A DNA stretch of 64,000 bases from an uncultured Lachnospiraceae bacterium (GCA_903789615.1 CAIFEV010000002.1:124001-188000), one strand, 5' to 3'. Counted from the first letter of the stretch, positions 25,193 through 34,421 are shown. The notes: a model not told the origin generated them from the sequence alone. Program-made: numbers and translations.

Positions 25193-26527
25193 TTATTTCT
25201 TTACTTCTTCACTGATTCTCTTCTTACAATTAGCCTCTGTGGTTTCCAAATCCTGTTCACCAAGAAGGTAGAGAGATACTTCCTCTTTTACAATATTCTG
25301 AGCGGTGTTATATTGTGCATCACACGGAACCTGGGAAATAATTTTCTGATCAACAATATAATTGATGTGTTCCGGTGATGTTTTATTTTCACAATAGATC
25401 TGCTTCGTACTATCATCCTGCCAAGCCGGGAAATAGTCATTCTCAAGTAAGATCTTGGATCCCTCTGCTCCAGTGCAGAACTTAATGAAATCAAATGTCT
25501 CTTCCGGATGCTTCGATTCTTTTGCAACCATCATTAAGCCAGGTGCACCAATTGTTTGTGCAGGCTGCCCTTCATAATGAGGAATTGCTGCAACATCATA
25601 ATTTACATTTCCCTCACCATTGGCAATAGCTGTATTCAGCATTTCAATTTCCCAGTCACCTGTATAAAACATTGCATACTTGCCCTGAAGGAAATTACCT
25701 GTATAATCTGCGCCGGCATCATTAGCCATATCTGCATATTCTGGCTGATAACCTGCATCAGACATGCTCTTGCAGAACTGTGCCGCCAGCATCCAGTCAT
25801 GAAGCTGAGTATCATCAATTGGGTTAGTGGATCCCTTTGTATTCGCCGGAACTCTCCACCACATAGAAGTTGGCTGGAAATTCAGCGATCCATATATCTT
25901 GCTGTCACCAGAGCCGCTGGTCAACTTTCCTGCAAGTTCATAATAATCTTCCCAGGTCCAGTCATCAGACGGATATGCCACTCCTGCAGCATCAAAAATG
26001 TCCTTGTTGTAATAAACCACCCATGAACTGGTCTTGTACGGAAGCCCATAGGTATTTCCATCGATCTTGATCGTATCAAGCGTGCCCTGAATACCGCTCA
26101 AATCAGCGCCGGTGGAACTAATCAGATCATCCAGAGGTAATACAACGCCTTTGTCTACATATTCTGCAAGTCCCGGTGGAGATGAAATACCAAAGCCATC
26201 AATGTTGCCGCCGCCGCCTAACACCGTGGTAAGTTTGGTAGCATAATCATTTGAAGATGCATATTGAAGATTGATTGAAATATTTGGATGTTCCTCTTCA
26301 TATGCCTTCGCAAGCTTGGTCATAATGCCTTCTTCATCTGACCACATATAGAAGCTGAGTTCAGTTGAGGCAGAACTTGAGCTTCCTCCACTTGCTGCCT
26401 TCGTTGTTGTAGTGCTTGCTGCATTCCCCGCACTACCCGGAGTTGATGCAGTATTGTTTCCGCAAGCTGCTAATGGGACTACCATTGCAACTGTGGACAC
26501 AATAGATAAAATCCTTTTCCCTTTCAT
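25193..26527 (-). CDS. Sugar ABC transporter substrate-binding lipoprotein (CUT1)
   Basis: A 444-residue family 1 extracellular solute-binding protein. The signal peptide ends at the lipobox PLAAC with Cys22, followed by a Ser/Thr/Gly-rich tether to about residue 55. The mature domain has ELSFYMWSDEEGIMTKLAKA, TYGLPYKTSSWVVYYNKDIF, and DDWTWEDYYELAGKLTSG, as in sugar-binding members. ATG 26527 has AGGAGGG. It is first in an operon with two permeases and a GH2 enzyme, so the ligand is probably a short oligosaccharide hydrolysed inside by the GH2 enzyme (inference). The divergent AraC gene is the expected regulator. Confidence 0.93.
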   Translation of the reverse strand: MKGKRILSIVSTVAMVVPLAACGNNTASTPGSAGNAASTTTTKAASGGSSSSASTELSFYMWSDEEGIMTKLAKAYEEEHPNISINLQYASSNDYATKLTTVLGGGGNIDGFGISSPPGLAEYVDKGVVLPLDDLISSTGADLSGIQGTLDTIKIDGNTYGLPYKTSSWVVYYNKDIFDAAGVAYPSDDWTWEDYYELAGKLTSGSGDSKIYGSLNFQPTSMWWRVPANTKGSTNPIDDTQLHDWMLAAQFCKSMSDAGYQPEYADMANDAGADYTGNFLQGKYAMFYTGDWEIEMLNTAIANGEGNVNYDVAAIPHYEGQPAQTIGAPGLMMVAKESKHPEETFDFIKFCTGAEGSKILLENDYFPAWQDDSTKQIYCENKTSPEHINYIVDQKIISQVPCDAQYNTAQNIVKEEVSLYLLGEQDLETTEANCKKRISEEVKK

Positions 26528-26883
26528 TTAATCCCTCCTATTTTCTATGTGGTTTTTCACGCGCGCATTAACTGAAAGTAATAAAATAGTGCTAAATAAT
26601 ATAGAGCAATAATAATTATACGCATGTCAATGGCAAATATTCGTCAGTACGAAAATTGACATGTAAATTCCGATCGCCAATTGTGGATTTTTATGTATTT
26701 TTGATGATAAGCAGTATTAATCACGTCTTTTATTGTTTATACTTTACCAAATAATTTTCGCAGCGGCTTTCATTATCTTTGCCTATTACATTGCGTAAAT
26801 TGACCTAGCAGTATAAAATTGAGCTATTATCAGACATAGCAGCAGTTCAATAAAACCGCTTGTAATCAGGAGGGAATTTTATC
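26528..26883. promoter_or_regulatory. Divergent promoter region of importer operon and AraC regulator
   Basis: A 356-base AT-rich region between two divergent starts with strong ribosome sites at each end. For the rightward gene TTGACC and TATTAT at about 26800-26832 could be promoter boxes, though their 19-base spacing is long. No clear inverted or direct repeats that would mark AraC sites were found by eye. Confidence 0.45.
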
Positions 26884-27752
26884 TTGAAGAAAAATATTGT
26901 TTTTTCGGCAATTGAGTCGCCAATAACATGCTGGTATAAAGAAAAGCCCCTTAGTAATGCATCTTCATTCCATGCACATAACGGGTACGAAATCATATGT
27001 TTTTTAGGCGGCAATGTAAATATATACTATGAAAAAGATTCAATAAAATTACATCCAGGAGATATTGTTCTTATTCCACCATATGTGTTCCACAGAGGCT
27101 ATCAAGAAAAGAATTTGCAGTATATTCGTGATATTATGAATATCCGAGAGGATTATACTATTCCGGGGCATGAAACCGACTTCAAAAATATTCTCCAGGT
27201 TTTCTTTTCAGATGATAACGAAAAGATTTTGTACCTTCATCCAAAAGCACATGTATTTGCAAGAATTCATGAGCTGATGAAAAAATTATCCGAAATTGTC
27301 TTCGATCCAAAAGCTGAATTTAAACAATTGTTAATAGATGCATACACATCACAAATATTAACCACGCTCTACACGATGCAGCAGCACCGAAGGTTGAATT
27401 TTTCTTCAGATAATTTTCAAACAATGCAAGCTCCTTCATATATCATCCAAACATTTCAATATATCAATCTGCACTTGCTTGAGGAAATTCATCTTGATAC
27501 CCTGGCTGAATTAAGCCACATTAACAAATACTATCTCTGTCGTTCTTTTCGCAGCTATACCGGAATTTCGATAGGACAATATATTATTGAAAAGAGGCTA
27601 ATTTTAGCCACAAAAAAATACAAGCAGGCATTAGTCCTAGCGATGCCTGCTTCCAATCAGGATTTAACAATTATCCCAATTTTTCGCGCACATTCAGCAA
27701 GCACATTGGCCTTTCACCAAAAGCTTATCAGATGTCTGTACTTGCAAAATAA
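26884..27752 (+). pseudogene. AraC family regulator, frameshifted at a seven-A run
   Basis: A close paralog of the AraC gene at 3155: cupin sensor (HAHNGYEIICFLGG, GDIVLIPPYVFHRGY) and first HTH (LDTLAELSHINKYYLCRSFR). TTG 26884 follows AGGAGGG. After ACA-AAA-AAA (A run 27612-27618) the zero frame leaves the family sequence and reads 68 unrelated residues to TGA at 27829-27831. One base back, the frame restores the second HTH (QAGISPSDACFQSGFNNY, HIGLSPKAYQ) with no gap against the paralog and ends at TAA 27750-27752, giving 289 residues. Causes could be a lost A, a sequencing error, transcriptional slippage, or -1 ribosomal shifting on A-AAA-AAA. If truly broken, it lacks the second DNA-binding helix. 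Confidence 0.85.
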
Positions 27753-27802
27753 CGATACGTATTTATCAATTTACAGTTCAAAAATGTATGAGATACCTGT
27801 AG

Positions 27803-27976
27803 TTTTCAGAACAACTGACAAGTGTATATGAAGAGATCAAAGCGATTCTGAAGTTCCTGCATACCAAATCGATATGGCTGTTATTGCCAGAAGTGTCTGA
27901 AATTATCACAAACTGGCTGTACAAAGCAGCGTTATACAAAGATAAAGGTATACTATTTGACCGTTATGTTTGTTAA
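27803..27976 (+). pseudogene. Possible gene remnant without start codon
   Basis: A 57-codon frame after TAG 27800 and ending TAA 27974-27976 encodes protein-like, amphipathic text (VYEEIKAILKFLHTKSIWLL, EIITNWLYKAALYKDKGILF). It has no ribosome-site-led start. I do not recognise the family; a fragment of a lost gene or transposase is possible. The rest of 27753-28229 holds only the terminator at 28041-28086. Confidence 0.25.
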
Positions 27977-28040
27977 TATCAACAGTTTGAAGAAAAATGC
28001 AGAAGGCTTACGCCAGATAATCCTACGTCTGTCTTATGGA

Positions 28041-28086
28041 ATAAAACCGGTATGCGGCATTTTCTATTATTCCACCGCATACCGGT
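28041..28086 (-). terminator. Rho-independent terminator of the GH43 gene
   Basis: A perfect 12-bp stem ACCGGTATGCGG/CCGCATACCGGT (28046-28057 and 28075-28086) with a 17-base loop is followed on the minus strand by TTTTAT. It lies about 145 bases beyond the GH43 stop. Confidence 0.75.
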
Positions 28087-28229
28087 CCATACATAACTCG
28101 TAAAACCATCTTCTATTTGCTTACTATAAGTATAGCCCTGTTACAGGAAAATGGAAGATGAGTCGGTGAATTTCAAAAACATGCACGAGGCTTAATATGT
28201 TTCGCCCTTATATTGAACCGTGCCAGTTC

Positions 28230-29729
28230 TCAATAGCAAATCTTGAATTTAGAAAATTTCCCCTTTTCCGTCCCGTTTTCTTCCCGAAAAGCACACACAC
28301 CTGCCATGGTTCCGGTAAAAGGTCTTTTCTGAAGGCTGCCAGAAAACATCCAGGAAGAGATCCTCGCCGCTTCATACCGGGTGGAGTCCGACTGCAGGAT
28401 TTCAAATCGATATTCTTCCCTGGAGCCCTTTATGAAAAGGGCCTGTTTTCCTGTCTGTGGAATTTCTTTTTCAATCACACGTTCTTCAAAGAAATCTCCT
28501 GCCTTGCGCCAGAGAACAGCTTCCAATCCTTCGTCCTCTTTCCGCACTCCGAAAAAGCACCAAAACGAACAGGTGTTATAAAGAATTACGCCCGACACAA
28601 CAGTGTTCGTCTCCGGTGCCCCCACTTCAGCCATCAGTTCAAAATCAAAATCAGGCTGAACGGTCAAAAGCATTTCATAAGAACTTGTGTCTGTATGTCG
28701 GCGGCTGGGATTCACTGTCAGCAGCCCATTTTCCCGTTTGAAAACATCTCGAGACGGCCTGCCCACAGTCTGCCAGAATGACGGAAATGTCTCCTCTGTA
28801 AAATCATCCTCAAGCATCCCGCCTTTATACTGCCGTACCGCGGTTGGGCACTCTTCCTCCAGTCGGGCCATTTTTCCTTTGAGACACGGCCAGCCCTCTG
28901 AAAAAGAGAAAGGAGTAAGGAACGTTTCCCGTCCAAGCTGGGAAAGATCCAGGACACCAGACCGCACTCCAAGGTGTACCATCCACCATTTTCCATCAAT
29001 ATCCTGAATGATATCAGCATGGCCGGTGCAGTGAATTTTCTTCGCGGTGTCATTGCGGTTTGTCAAAACCGGATTTGCCGGGCATGTTTCATACGGACCG
29101 TACAGTTTTACTGACCTTGCGACATTTTCCATATGGCCCATACCCGTTCCGCCCTCTGCTGCAAACACATAGTAATATTGTCCGATATGATACAGATGAG
29201 GAGCCTCCAGCCAACCGCCGCCAGTACCATTCCAGAGATCCCGCAGAGGTTCCAGAATCTCTCCGGTGTCCGGATTGATTCTTGCCGCTACGATGGCAGG
29301 TTTCTCACGATTTTCCCATGCATTTACGCAATAAATGCATTCTCCATTTTCAAACAGCAGAGATGGATCGATACCGCCGGAATGGACCCAGACTGGTTTC
29401 GACCACGGTCCTTCAGGATTTTTTGCGTGCAGGATGCAGTTTCCCGCCCCTTCAATCGCGACCGCGATATAGTACATATCATTATATGGATTAAATCGTA
29501 TCGTCGGCGCCCAGATTCCGCCGGATTCATCCGCAGCAAAAAATTCTGGAAAATTTTCGTTTGTCAGTGCATAGCCAATTCTTTTCCAGTTCAACAGATC
29601 TGTCGAATGATACAGGGCAATGCCTGGAAAATAGCAAAACGTAGATGTCGCCAGATAATAATCTTTTCCATTTCTGCAGATACTCGGATCCGGATGAAAT
29701 CCACGCAGAATCGGATTCTGATATTTCAT
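28230..29729 (-). CDS. Glycoside hydrolase family 43 protein (beta-xylosidase/arabinofuranosidase-like)
   Basis: A 499-residue intracellular GH43 enzyme. The five-bladed propeller residues can be read: general base Asp in GFHPDPSICRNG (about 10-15), pKa-modulating Asp in SGGIDPSLLFENGE, and acid Glu in GGWLEAPHLYHIGQYYYV. The last 200 residues match the C-terminal beta-sandwich of xylosidase-type members (VGRPSRDVFKRENGLLTVNP). I start at ATG 29729 with GGGGG upstream; a 14-codon longer frame has no ribosome site. It is followed by its own terminator. Expected activity is release of xylose or arabinose from imported oligosaccharides; the exact activity cannot be told. Confidence 0.9.
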   Translation of the reverse strand: MKYQNPILRGFHPDPSICRNGKDYYLATSTFCYFPGIALYHSTDLLNWKRIGYALTNENFPEFFAADESGGIWAPTIRFNPYNDMYYIAVAIEGAGNCILHAKNPEGPWSKPVWVHSGGIDPSLLFENGECIYCVNAWENREKPAIVAARINPDTGEILEPLRDLWNGTGGGWLEAPHLYHIGQYYYVFAAEGGTGMGHMENVARSVKLYGPYETCPANPVLTNRNDTAKKIHCTGHADIIQDIDGKWWMVHLGVRSGVLDLSQLGRETFLTPFSFSEGWPCLKGKMARLEEECPTAVRQYKGGMLEDDFTEETFPSFWQTVGRPSRDVFKRENGLLTVNPSRRHTDTSSYEMLLTVQPDFDFELMAEVGAPETNTVVSGVILYNTCSFWCFFGVRKEDEGLEAVLWRKAGDFFEERVIEKEIPQTGKQALFIKGSREEYRFEILQSDSTRYEAARISSWMFSGSLQKRPFTGTMAGVCAFREENGTEKGKFSKFKICY

Positions 29730-29774
29730 GTCATTCCCCCATTGAGCCTTTTTTCGCTGTACTTTCTGCACCGT

Positions 29775-30481
29775 TCACCTCCACAATACCGCCACAGCGA
29801 GTGCCGGCAGCAGGTTCGCCACGCGGATATGGCGGTCAAACATCAGATTGATGCCGATGCAGAAGATCAGAATAGAACCGACGTAGGAAAGGTTGTTCAG
29901 CACACTGTCCGAGATCATCGGGCTGAGAACTGCCGTAAGAAGCGTCATGGCTCCCTGAACAAGCGCAATCGGGTCGCCGAAAAAGTGCAGCCCCTGCCCA
30001 TCGTCGCAGCCATCACCATCACCGTGATCATATTCATGACCGCTTTCGCGAATAAAATTGAATGGTCCCCGTAAATCCCGTCCTGGATCGACCCGATGAC
30101 CGCCATTGCGCCGACGCACAGCGTGATCGAAGCGCTGACAAATGCATCGACAAACTGCGGATCCTTCGCGCTTCCCGTTTTGCGCTTCAGCCAGCTGCCG
30201 AACCGTTCAATGAACCGTTCGAGATTCAGAAGTTCTCCGATCACACTGCCGACGACCATGGAAATGACCATCATCATGGTGCCGGTCGTCTGAAGTTCCC
30301 CGTCACTGAACACCAGCATGTGCTGCAGTGTGCCGCCGATGCCGATAAACATGACAGCCAGCGCCACGGCGGCGTTCATCGTCTGCCGGAAGCGCACCGG
30401 AATGCGTCCGCCGAAAATTGTGCCGATACTCCCGCCGACGACAACCAGCAGGACATTTACAATTGTGCCAAGTCCTTTCAC
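29775..30481 (-). pseudogene. DUF554 membrane protein, frameshifted
   Basis: The first 167 or so codons from ATG 30481 (MKGLGTIVNVLLVVVGGSIG, SIQDGIYGDHSILFAKAVMN) and a second frame ending at 29775 (DPIALVQGAMTLLTAVLS, YVGSILIFCIGINLMFDRHI) together match the intact 238-residue DUF554 paralog at 43151-43867. The switch is at GCTFS, in a run of five T on the minus strand (29980-29984): one missing base, in the T run or a few bases later, explains it, and the repaired protein would be 235 residues. DUF554 (YdfK-like) proteins are multi-span membrane proteins of unknown function. The gene follows the amidohydrolase by 23 bases. A real mutation and a sequencing error are both possible. Confidence 0.85.
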
Positions 30482-30504
30482 ACCTTCACCCCGTCAAAGT
30501 CCGT

Positions 30505-31425
30505 TCAGCCGCCGAAATACACAGTCTGCGCATTCTGGTACAGGATTGCTTCCTTCTCGTCTTCCGAGAATTCCGCGCAGCCGCGCAGATAATCAATCAG
30601 ATGCTCGTAGCTGTCACCTTTGAGCGTAGACGGGAAGTCCGAACCAAACAGAATGTGATCTGCTCCGACGATGTCCGCCGCTTTCCGGATCAGCGCGGTT
30701 GTCTTCGGATACGGAAATGTGTCTGGCGCCATATTGTGCGGCAGCGCCGCGAGGTCGTGCCACACATTCGGCAGCGCCAGAAGCTGCAGCTTTTCAAGCG
30801 CCGTTTCCGCCGTCTTCTGCGACGGAGCAAGAAGATGACAAATGACAAACTTTATGCCCGGATGCGCGAGTGCCGCGTTCCGCACAGCCTCCGGCTGCCA
30901 GCTTTCGGCACCGCATTTGCCAATGTCGAGGACACAGACAAGGCCATGCTCGTCGCAGTAATTGTACTCGGCGCGCATCACATCGCCGTAAAGATCAAAG
31001 GTCGGATGGTTGCACATCAGGCCGGATCCGGTGCTGACTTCGTACTTGACGATGCCGGCGCCGCGCTTTTCAATCAGGTACTCACGGATTTTTGCGCAGT
31101 CGCGGCTCCAGGGATCAAAGGACACCGCCGCGCGGAAACGGTCCGGATATTTGTCCTGCGCATCCAGCGAGTAAATATTCTGAAATCCCATGTAGTGGCC
31201 CTGAAGCAGGACCGCCTTCTCCACGCCGCAGCGGTCCATAGCCGCAAGTGCGTCTTCCGGCGTGACACTCCCCTTGCCGAACTCTTCCGGCAGCAGCTGA
31301 AATATCCGCCCGTCTGCGTACTGCGCGTTTCCGCCGCCGAGCCACCGCAACTCGCCCTCCGAGCCGATCCCCGCCACGTACTGAACAAGATGCATGTGCG
31401 CATCAATCACGTTTGTTTTCTTCAT
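30505..31425 (-). CDS. Amidohydrolase family protein (TIM-barrel metal-dependent hydrolase)
   Basis: A 306-residue amidohydrolase of the amidohydrolase_2/ACMSD-like group. The metal site is readable: IDAHMHL near the N-terminus (HxH), FVICHLLAPS in mid-barrel, and the conserved Asp in ADHILFGSDFPSTLKGD followed by the usual end YQNAQTVYFGG. I start at ATG 31425 rather than 15 codons upstream because the family begins immediately before the HxH strand. Typical substrates are lactones or carboxylates; together with the sugar-diacid genes further upstream a lactonase role is conceivable, but this is inference. Confidence 0.85.
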   Translation of the reverse strand: MKKTNVIDAHMHLVQYVAGIGSEGELRWLGGGNAQYADGRIFQLLPEEFGKGSVTPEDALAAMDRCGVEKAVLLQGHYMGFQNIYSLDAQDKYPDRFRAAVSFDPWSRDCAKIREYLIEKRGAGIVKYEVSTGSGLMCNHPTFDLYGDVMRAEYNYCDEHGLVCVLDIGKCGAESWQPEAVRNAALAHPGIKFVICHLLAPSQKTAETALEKLQLLALPNVWHDLAALPHNMAPDTFPYPKTTALIRKAADIVGADHILFGSDFPSTLKGDSYEHLIDYLRGCAEFSEDEKEAILYQNAQTVYFGG

Positions 31426-31567
31426 ATATTCACGCCATCCCTTTACTTCCTGACTGATTTCACGGTTCACTGCCTAGATCATACGAAACTGACAACGGGG
31501 TAGCAACAATTTTTCAAATTTTACCTGCTTCCTTTGATTTTGGCGCTGCGTTTCAGGTCCTGGAAAA

Positions 31568-31650
31568 AGGCCCGGGCGCACCGGAAATGTCACTTTTCTT
31601 GTTTCCGATGACAGGCAGCCATATCGCCCCGGCCGGCGCACCGGAAATGC
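31568..31650. repeat. Two-copy palindromic repeat, 60-bp spacing
   Basis: GGCGCACCGGAAATG occurs at 31575 and 31635, exactly 60 bases apart. The first copy forms an inverted repeat with downstream TTTCCGATG (CACCGGAAA against TTTCCGATG, one mismatch, 14-base loop). The arm pattern (CACCGG with CCGATG) and the spacing match the arrays at 11.8-12.2 and 53.4 kb. It occupies the gene-free gap between the amidohydrolase start and the binding-protein stop. Confidence 0.6.
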
Positions 31651-31670
31651 CGCTCAATGATATTCAGCCA

Positions 31671-31719
31671 CAAAAAGAAGCTGCCGCTTTGGTGCCCGAA
31701 AGCACGTAAGCAGCAGCCT
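31671..31719 (-). terminator. Rho-independent terminator of the orphan binding-protein gene
   Basis: On the minus strand an imperfect stem of about 14 pairs (GCTGCTGCTTACGTGC with GGCACCAAAGCGGCAGC, TTTCG-type loop) is followed by TTCTTTTT. It lies 27 bases after the stop at 31746. Confidence 0.75.
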
Positions 31720-31745
31720 CTCTCTTCACACATATGTGTCGTCAA

Positions 31746-33146
31746 TCACCCGGCAGCTTTTGCTGCAAGTGCCGCGCTGCCCTGGCTGACAAACTGCGAA
31801 GCAGCATCCGCCGAAGTGATCTGCTTGTAGCAGATCTCTTCCTGCAGGTTGTTGAGAACCTTCGAAGCTTCGGAGAATCCATCCGGATACGGAGGATTGA
31901 TAACCGAGCTGTTCGGCTCAACGACGTTGTAAACGAAATCATAGATCTTCTGGTCGTTTTCGGTGAGCTGGCCCTTGACTTTGTCAGCTACATCGGAGTT
32001 GACCGGAACGCCTCTCTCGCCGAGAAGGATGTCGTTGCAGTCCGTGCTGTTGATGAAGTAGTTCAGGAACTTGACGGCTTCATCCGGATTTGCTGTCGTC
32101 TTGGCGATGGAAAGGAACTGGCTCGGCTTCAGGAAGTCAGACTTCTTCGGATCCGGGCTCGGCCATGTTGTCATCTGCAGATCCTGGCCTTCCTTGGCTG
32201 TGTTGCAGAATGCAGTGTACTGGTTGGACCAGCAGAAAGCTTCCCAGGACATGGTCTCCGGCGAAGAGCCGTAAACCATCGGATCCTGCTCTACAGAGCC
32301 GATGCTGATGTCGGCAAATACACCCGGATCCAGCAGCCAGCCCTCATCGATACCCTGCTCGTAAACCTTGAAATACTTGGTAAGCTGCTCTTCTGTCGCA
32401 CCGATCTTGTCATTCTGGAAGAGAATGGCGCCATCGGAACGCAGCCAGTAGTTGAAAAGCTCGTGGCAGCTGCCATACATCAGGTTTGCCTTGTAGCCGG
32501 TCTTCTCGGTAATCGTCTTGGCAACTTCGATGAATTCATCAATCGTCATGTTGTCCTTGATGGTGACACCGGCCTGATCCGTAACAGCCTTGTTGTACAC
32601 AAGAGCCGGGGTGTTGATGCCGAGGCATGCTGCGACAAATTTGCCATCGACTGTGCCGGCCTGAATCATGTCCTGATTCCACTTAGACGTATCAAGTGTG
32701 CCGTTTTCGATGTACGGAGTGAGATCAAGAAGCAGATCGCCGTTCGTGTACTGATTGATGTACTGATAGTCCATCTGCATCAGGTCCGGGAGCTGGCCGC
32801 CTGCCGAAGCCGTCGCGAGCTTCTGCCAGTAGTCCGCCCACTGGGAGAACTGTCCGTCTATGGTGATGCCGGAATTCTGCTGCTGATAAAGCTCGATCGC
32901 CTTCTGGGTGCGGTCATTTCTGGTCTGGTTGCCCCACCAGTCAAATGTCAGGGCTGCGCTTCCGCTGCCGGAAGACGCGGCTTTCGCTGTGCCTGATGTC
33001 GTGGCTGCGGCCGTCGTTGTTGTGCCGGACGCAGCGCTTGTGGAAGCCCCCGTTGTCGCAGAACTGCTGCCTGAACCGCAGCCTGCCAGAGAAGCGGCGC
33101 CAAGCATTGCGGCCGCGGCAGCGGCCAGGATTCTCTTTGTCTTCAT
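31746..33146 (-). CDS. Sugar ABC transporter substrate-binding lipoprotein, no adjacent permeases
   Basis: A 466-residue extracellular solute-binding protein (family 1). The signal peptide ends in the lipobox SLAGC (Cys23) and a long Ser/Thr/Ala tether runs to about residue 55; the ligand domain includes ALTFDWWGNQTRNDRTQKAI and GQLPDLMQMDYQYINQYTNG. The ATG at 33146 begins the signal peptide; a longer upstream frame is not plausible for a secreted protein. No permease gene lies near, so it must work with permeases encoded elsewhere or feed a shared importer. Its place just downstream of the enolase/DHDPS/GarR genes suggests a sugar-acid or uronide ligand (inference). Confidence 0.9.
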   Translation of the reverse strand: MKTKRILAAAAAAMLGAASLAGCGSGSSSATTGASTSAASGTTTTAAATTSGTAKAASSGSGSAALTFDWWGNQTRNDRTQKAIELYQQQNSGITIDGQFSQWADYWQKLATASAGGQLPDLMQMDYQYINQYTNGDLLLDLTPYIENGTLDTSKWNQDMIQAGTVDGKFVAACLGINTPALVYNKAVTDQAGVTIKDNMTIDEFIEVAKTITEKTGYKANLMYGSCHELFNYWLRSDGAILFQNDKIGATEEQLTKYFKVYEQGIDEGWLLDPGVFADISIGSVEQDPMVYGSSPETMSWEAFCWSNQYTAFCNTAKEGQDLQMTTWPSPDPKKSDFLKPSQFLSIAKTTANPDEAVKFLNYFINSTDCNDILLGERGVPVNSDVADKVKGQLTENDQKIYDFVYNVVEPNSSVINPPYPDGFSEASKVLNNLQEEICYKQITSADAASQFVSQGSAALAAKAAG

Positions 33147-33222
33147 ATCTCTTTTTCTTCCTTTCTTGTGTATCCCCCGGGAAAATGTTTTCCCTGTAAG
33201 AAGTTCGCATTTGTCATGAGGA

Positions 33223-34368
33223 TCAGGCCTTCGGCGGAAGGTATATCGTCCTCGACTCAAGGCACCCCATATCTTCGATCTTTTCCAGATTCATGCGGAC
33301 CGGAATGCCCGGGATGTCCGTGCGCACATAGCAGCGGCCGTTTTTGAATTCCGGGATGTTCAGCATCAGTTCGTGAACCGGCTCGGAGATCGGCGCGTGG
33401 AACTCGATCCGCTCGTTCTCTCCGTACAGGCAGCCGAAGATGGCGTTGTACGCCGTGCGGCCGCCGGACTGAAACTCTTTCCCTGCTTTTCTGGCCATGT
33501 CGCGGATGGCGATCAGGTCGTCAATCCGCGTCATGCGCCCGAGGGAGGGTTGTAAAATATCTGCCCCTTTTTCGAGGTAGATCTCGTACATATAAGAAAT
33601 GCGCATCGACTCGCCGAACGCCAGCTTCTGCTTCACGCCCATTTCCTTGAGGCGTTTGATGCCGTTGAAGTCGGCCGAGTGAATCGGCTCCTCAAACCAC
33701 GCGAGGTTGTAGGGCTCTGCGAGCTTTGCAAACCGGGCCGCCTCTTCGACGCTCCATCGCTGGTTCGCATCGACCGCGATGCCGATCTTGTCTCCGAGAG
33801 CGCTGCGGACCTTCTCAATGCGCCGCAGGTCGCGCTCCATATTCGTCCCGTCATCAGACCCGATTTTGAACTTCACGGTCGTGAAGCCTTCCGAGACGTA
33901 GCGCTCCATGTCCTCGACAAGTTCCTCATCGGACAGCAGCAGCGACCCGCCGCCCTTGTATGCGGCCGCCCAGTCCTTGTCGACCCCTAGGAATCTGTGC
34001 AGCGGCTGTCCGGCTCTCTGCGCCAGAATGTCCAGCATCAGAATGTCGACCGTGCCCACATCCACGGCCTTCTCCGACTGAAAGCCCGAATTGCGGATCT
34101 GCCAGTACAGCATCTTCCGCCACTCGTTGAAACTGCGGCTCTTTCCGTCCAGGAGCTTTGGCAGTGTATTCTTGACAAATGCTCTCGTGACCGTGTAGTG
34201 CGCAGTCATCCCGCTGTCATCGGAAAGCTCCAGATACCCCTGCTCCGGAATGAACTTCCCGAAACCGCCCGTGCTGTCTTTGAATGGTTTCGGCAGCGGA
34301 ATCGGCCGGAAATTGTAATACACTGCCTTTGTAAAACGGATCTTGTCCGGATAATTGAATGGAAACAT
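33223..34368 (-). CDS. Enolase-superfamily (mandelate racemase/muconate lactonizing) sugar-acid dehydratase
   Basis: A 381-residue enolase-superfamily enzyme. The barrel motifs are TVKFKIGSDD (KxK), GIAVDANQRWSVEEA (first metal ligand), LAWFEEPIHS (second) and KLAFGESMRISYMY (third). The position of the mandelate-racemase His-Asp dyad is less clear: after ILQPSLGRMTRIDDL the segment EFQSGGRTAYNAIF shows no obvious His, so it may belong to a separate dehydratase subgroup. With the DHDPS-family and GarR genes upstream it suits the dehydration step of an aldarate-type pathway. It is probably transcribed with them. Confidence 0.85.
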   Translation of the reverse strand: MFPFNYPDKIRFTKAVYYNFRPIPLPKPFKDSTGGFGKFIPEQGYLELSDDSGMTAHYTVTRAFVKNTLPKLLDGKSRSFNEWRKMLYWQIRNSGFQSEKAVDVGTVDILMLDILAQRAGQPLHRFLGVDKDWAAAYKGGGSLLLSDEELVEDMERYVSEGFTTVKFKIGSDDGTNMERDLRRIEKVRSALGDKIGIAVDANQRWSVEEAARFAKLAEPYNLAWFEEPIHSADFNGIKRLKEMGVKQKLAFGESMRISYMYEIYLEKGADILQPSLGRMTRIDDLIAIRDMARKAGKEFQSGGRTAYNAIFGCLYGENERIEFHAPISEPVHELMLNIPEFKNGRCYVRTDIPGIPVRMNLEKIEDMGCLESRTIYLPPKA

Positions 34369-34421
34369 TTGTCATCTACGGCCGGGTTTTCCGGCCGCCC
34401 CCTGTTAAATAAAGTATTGAT

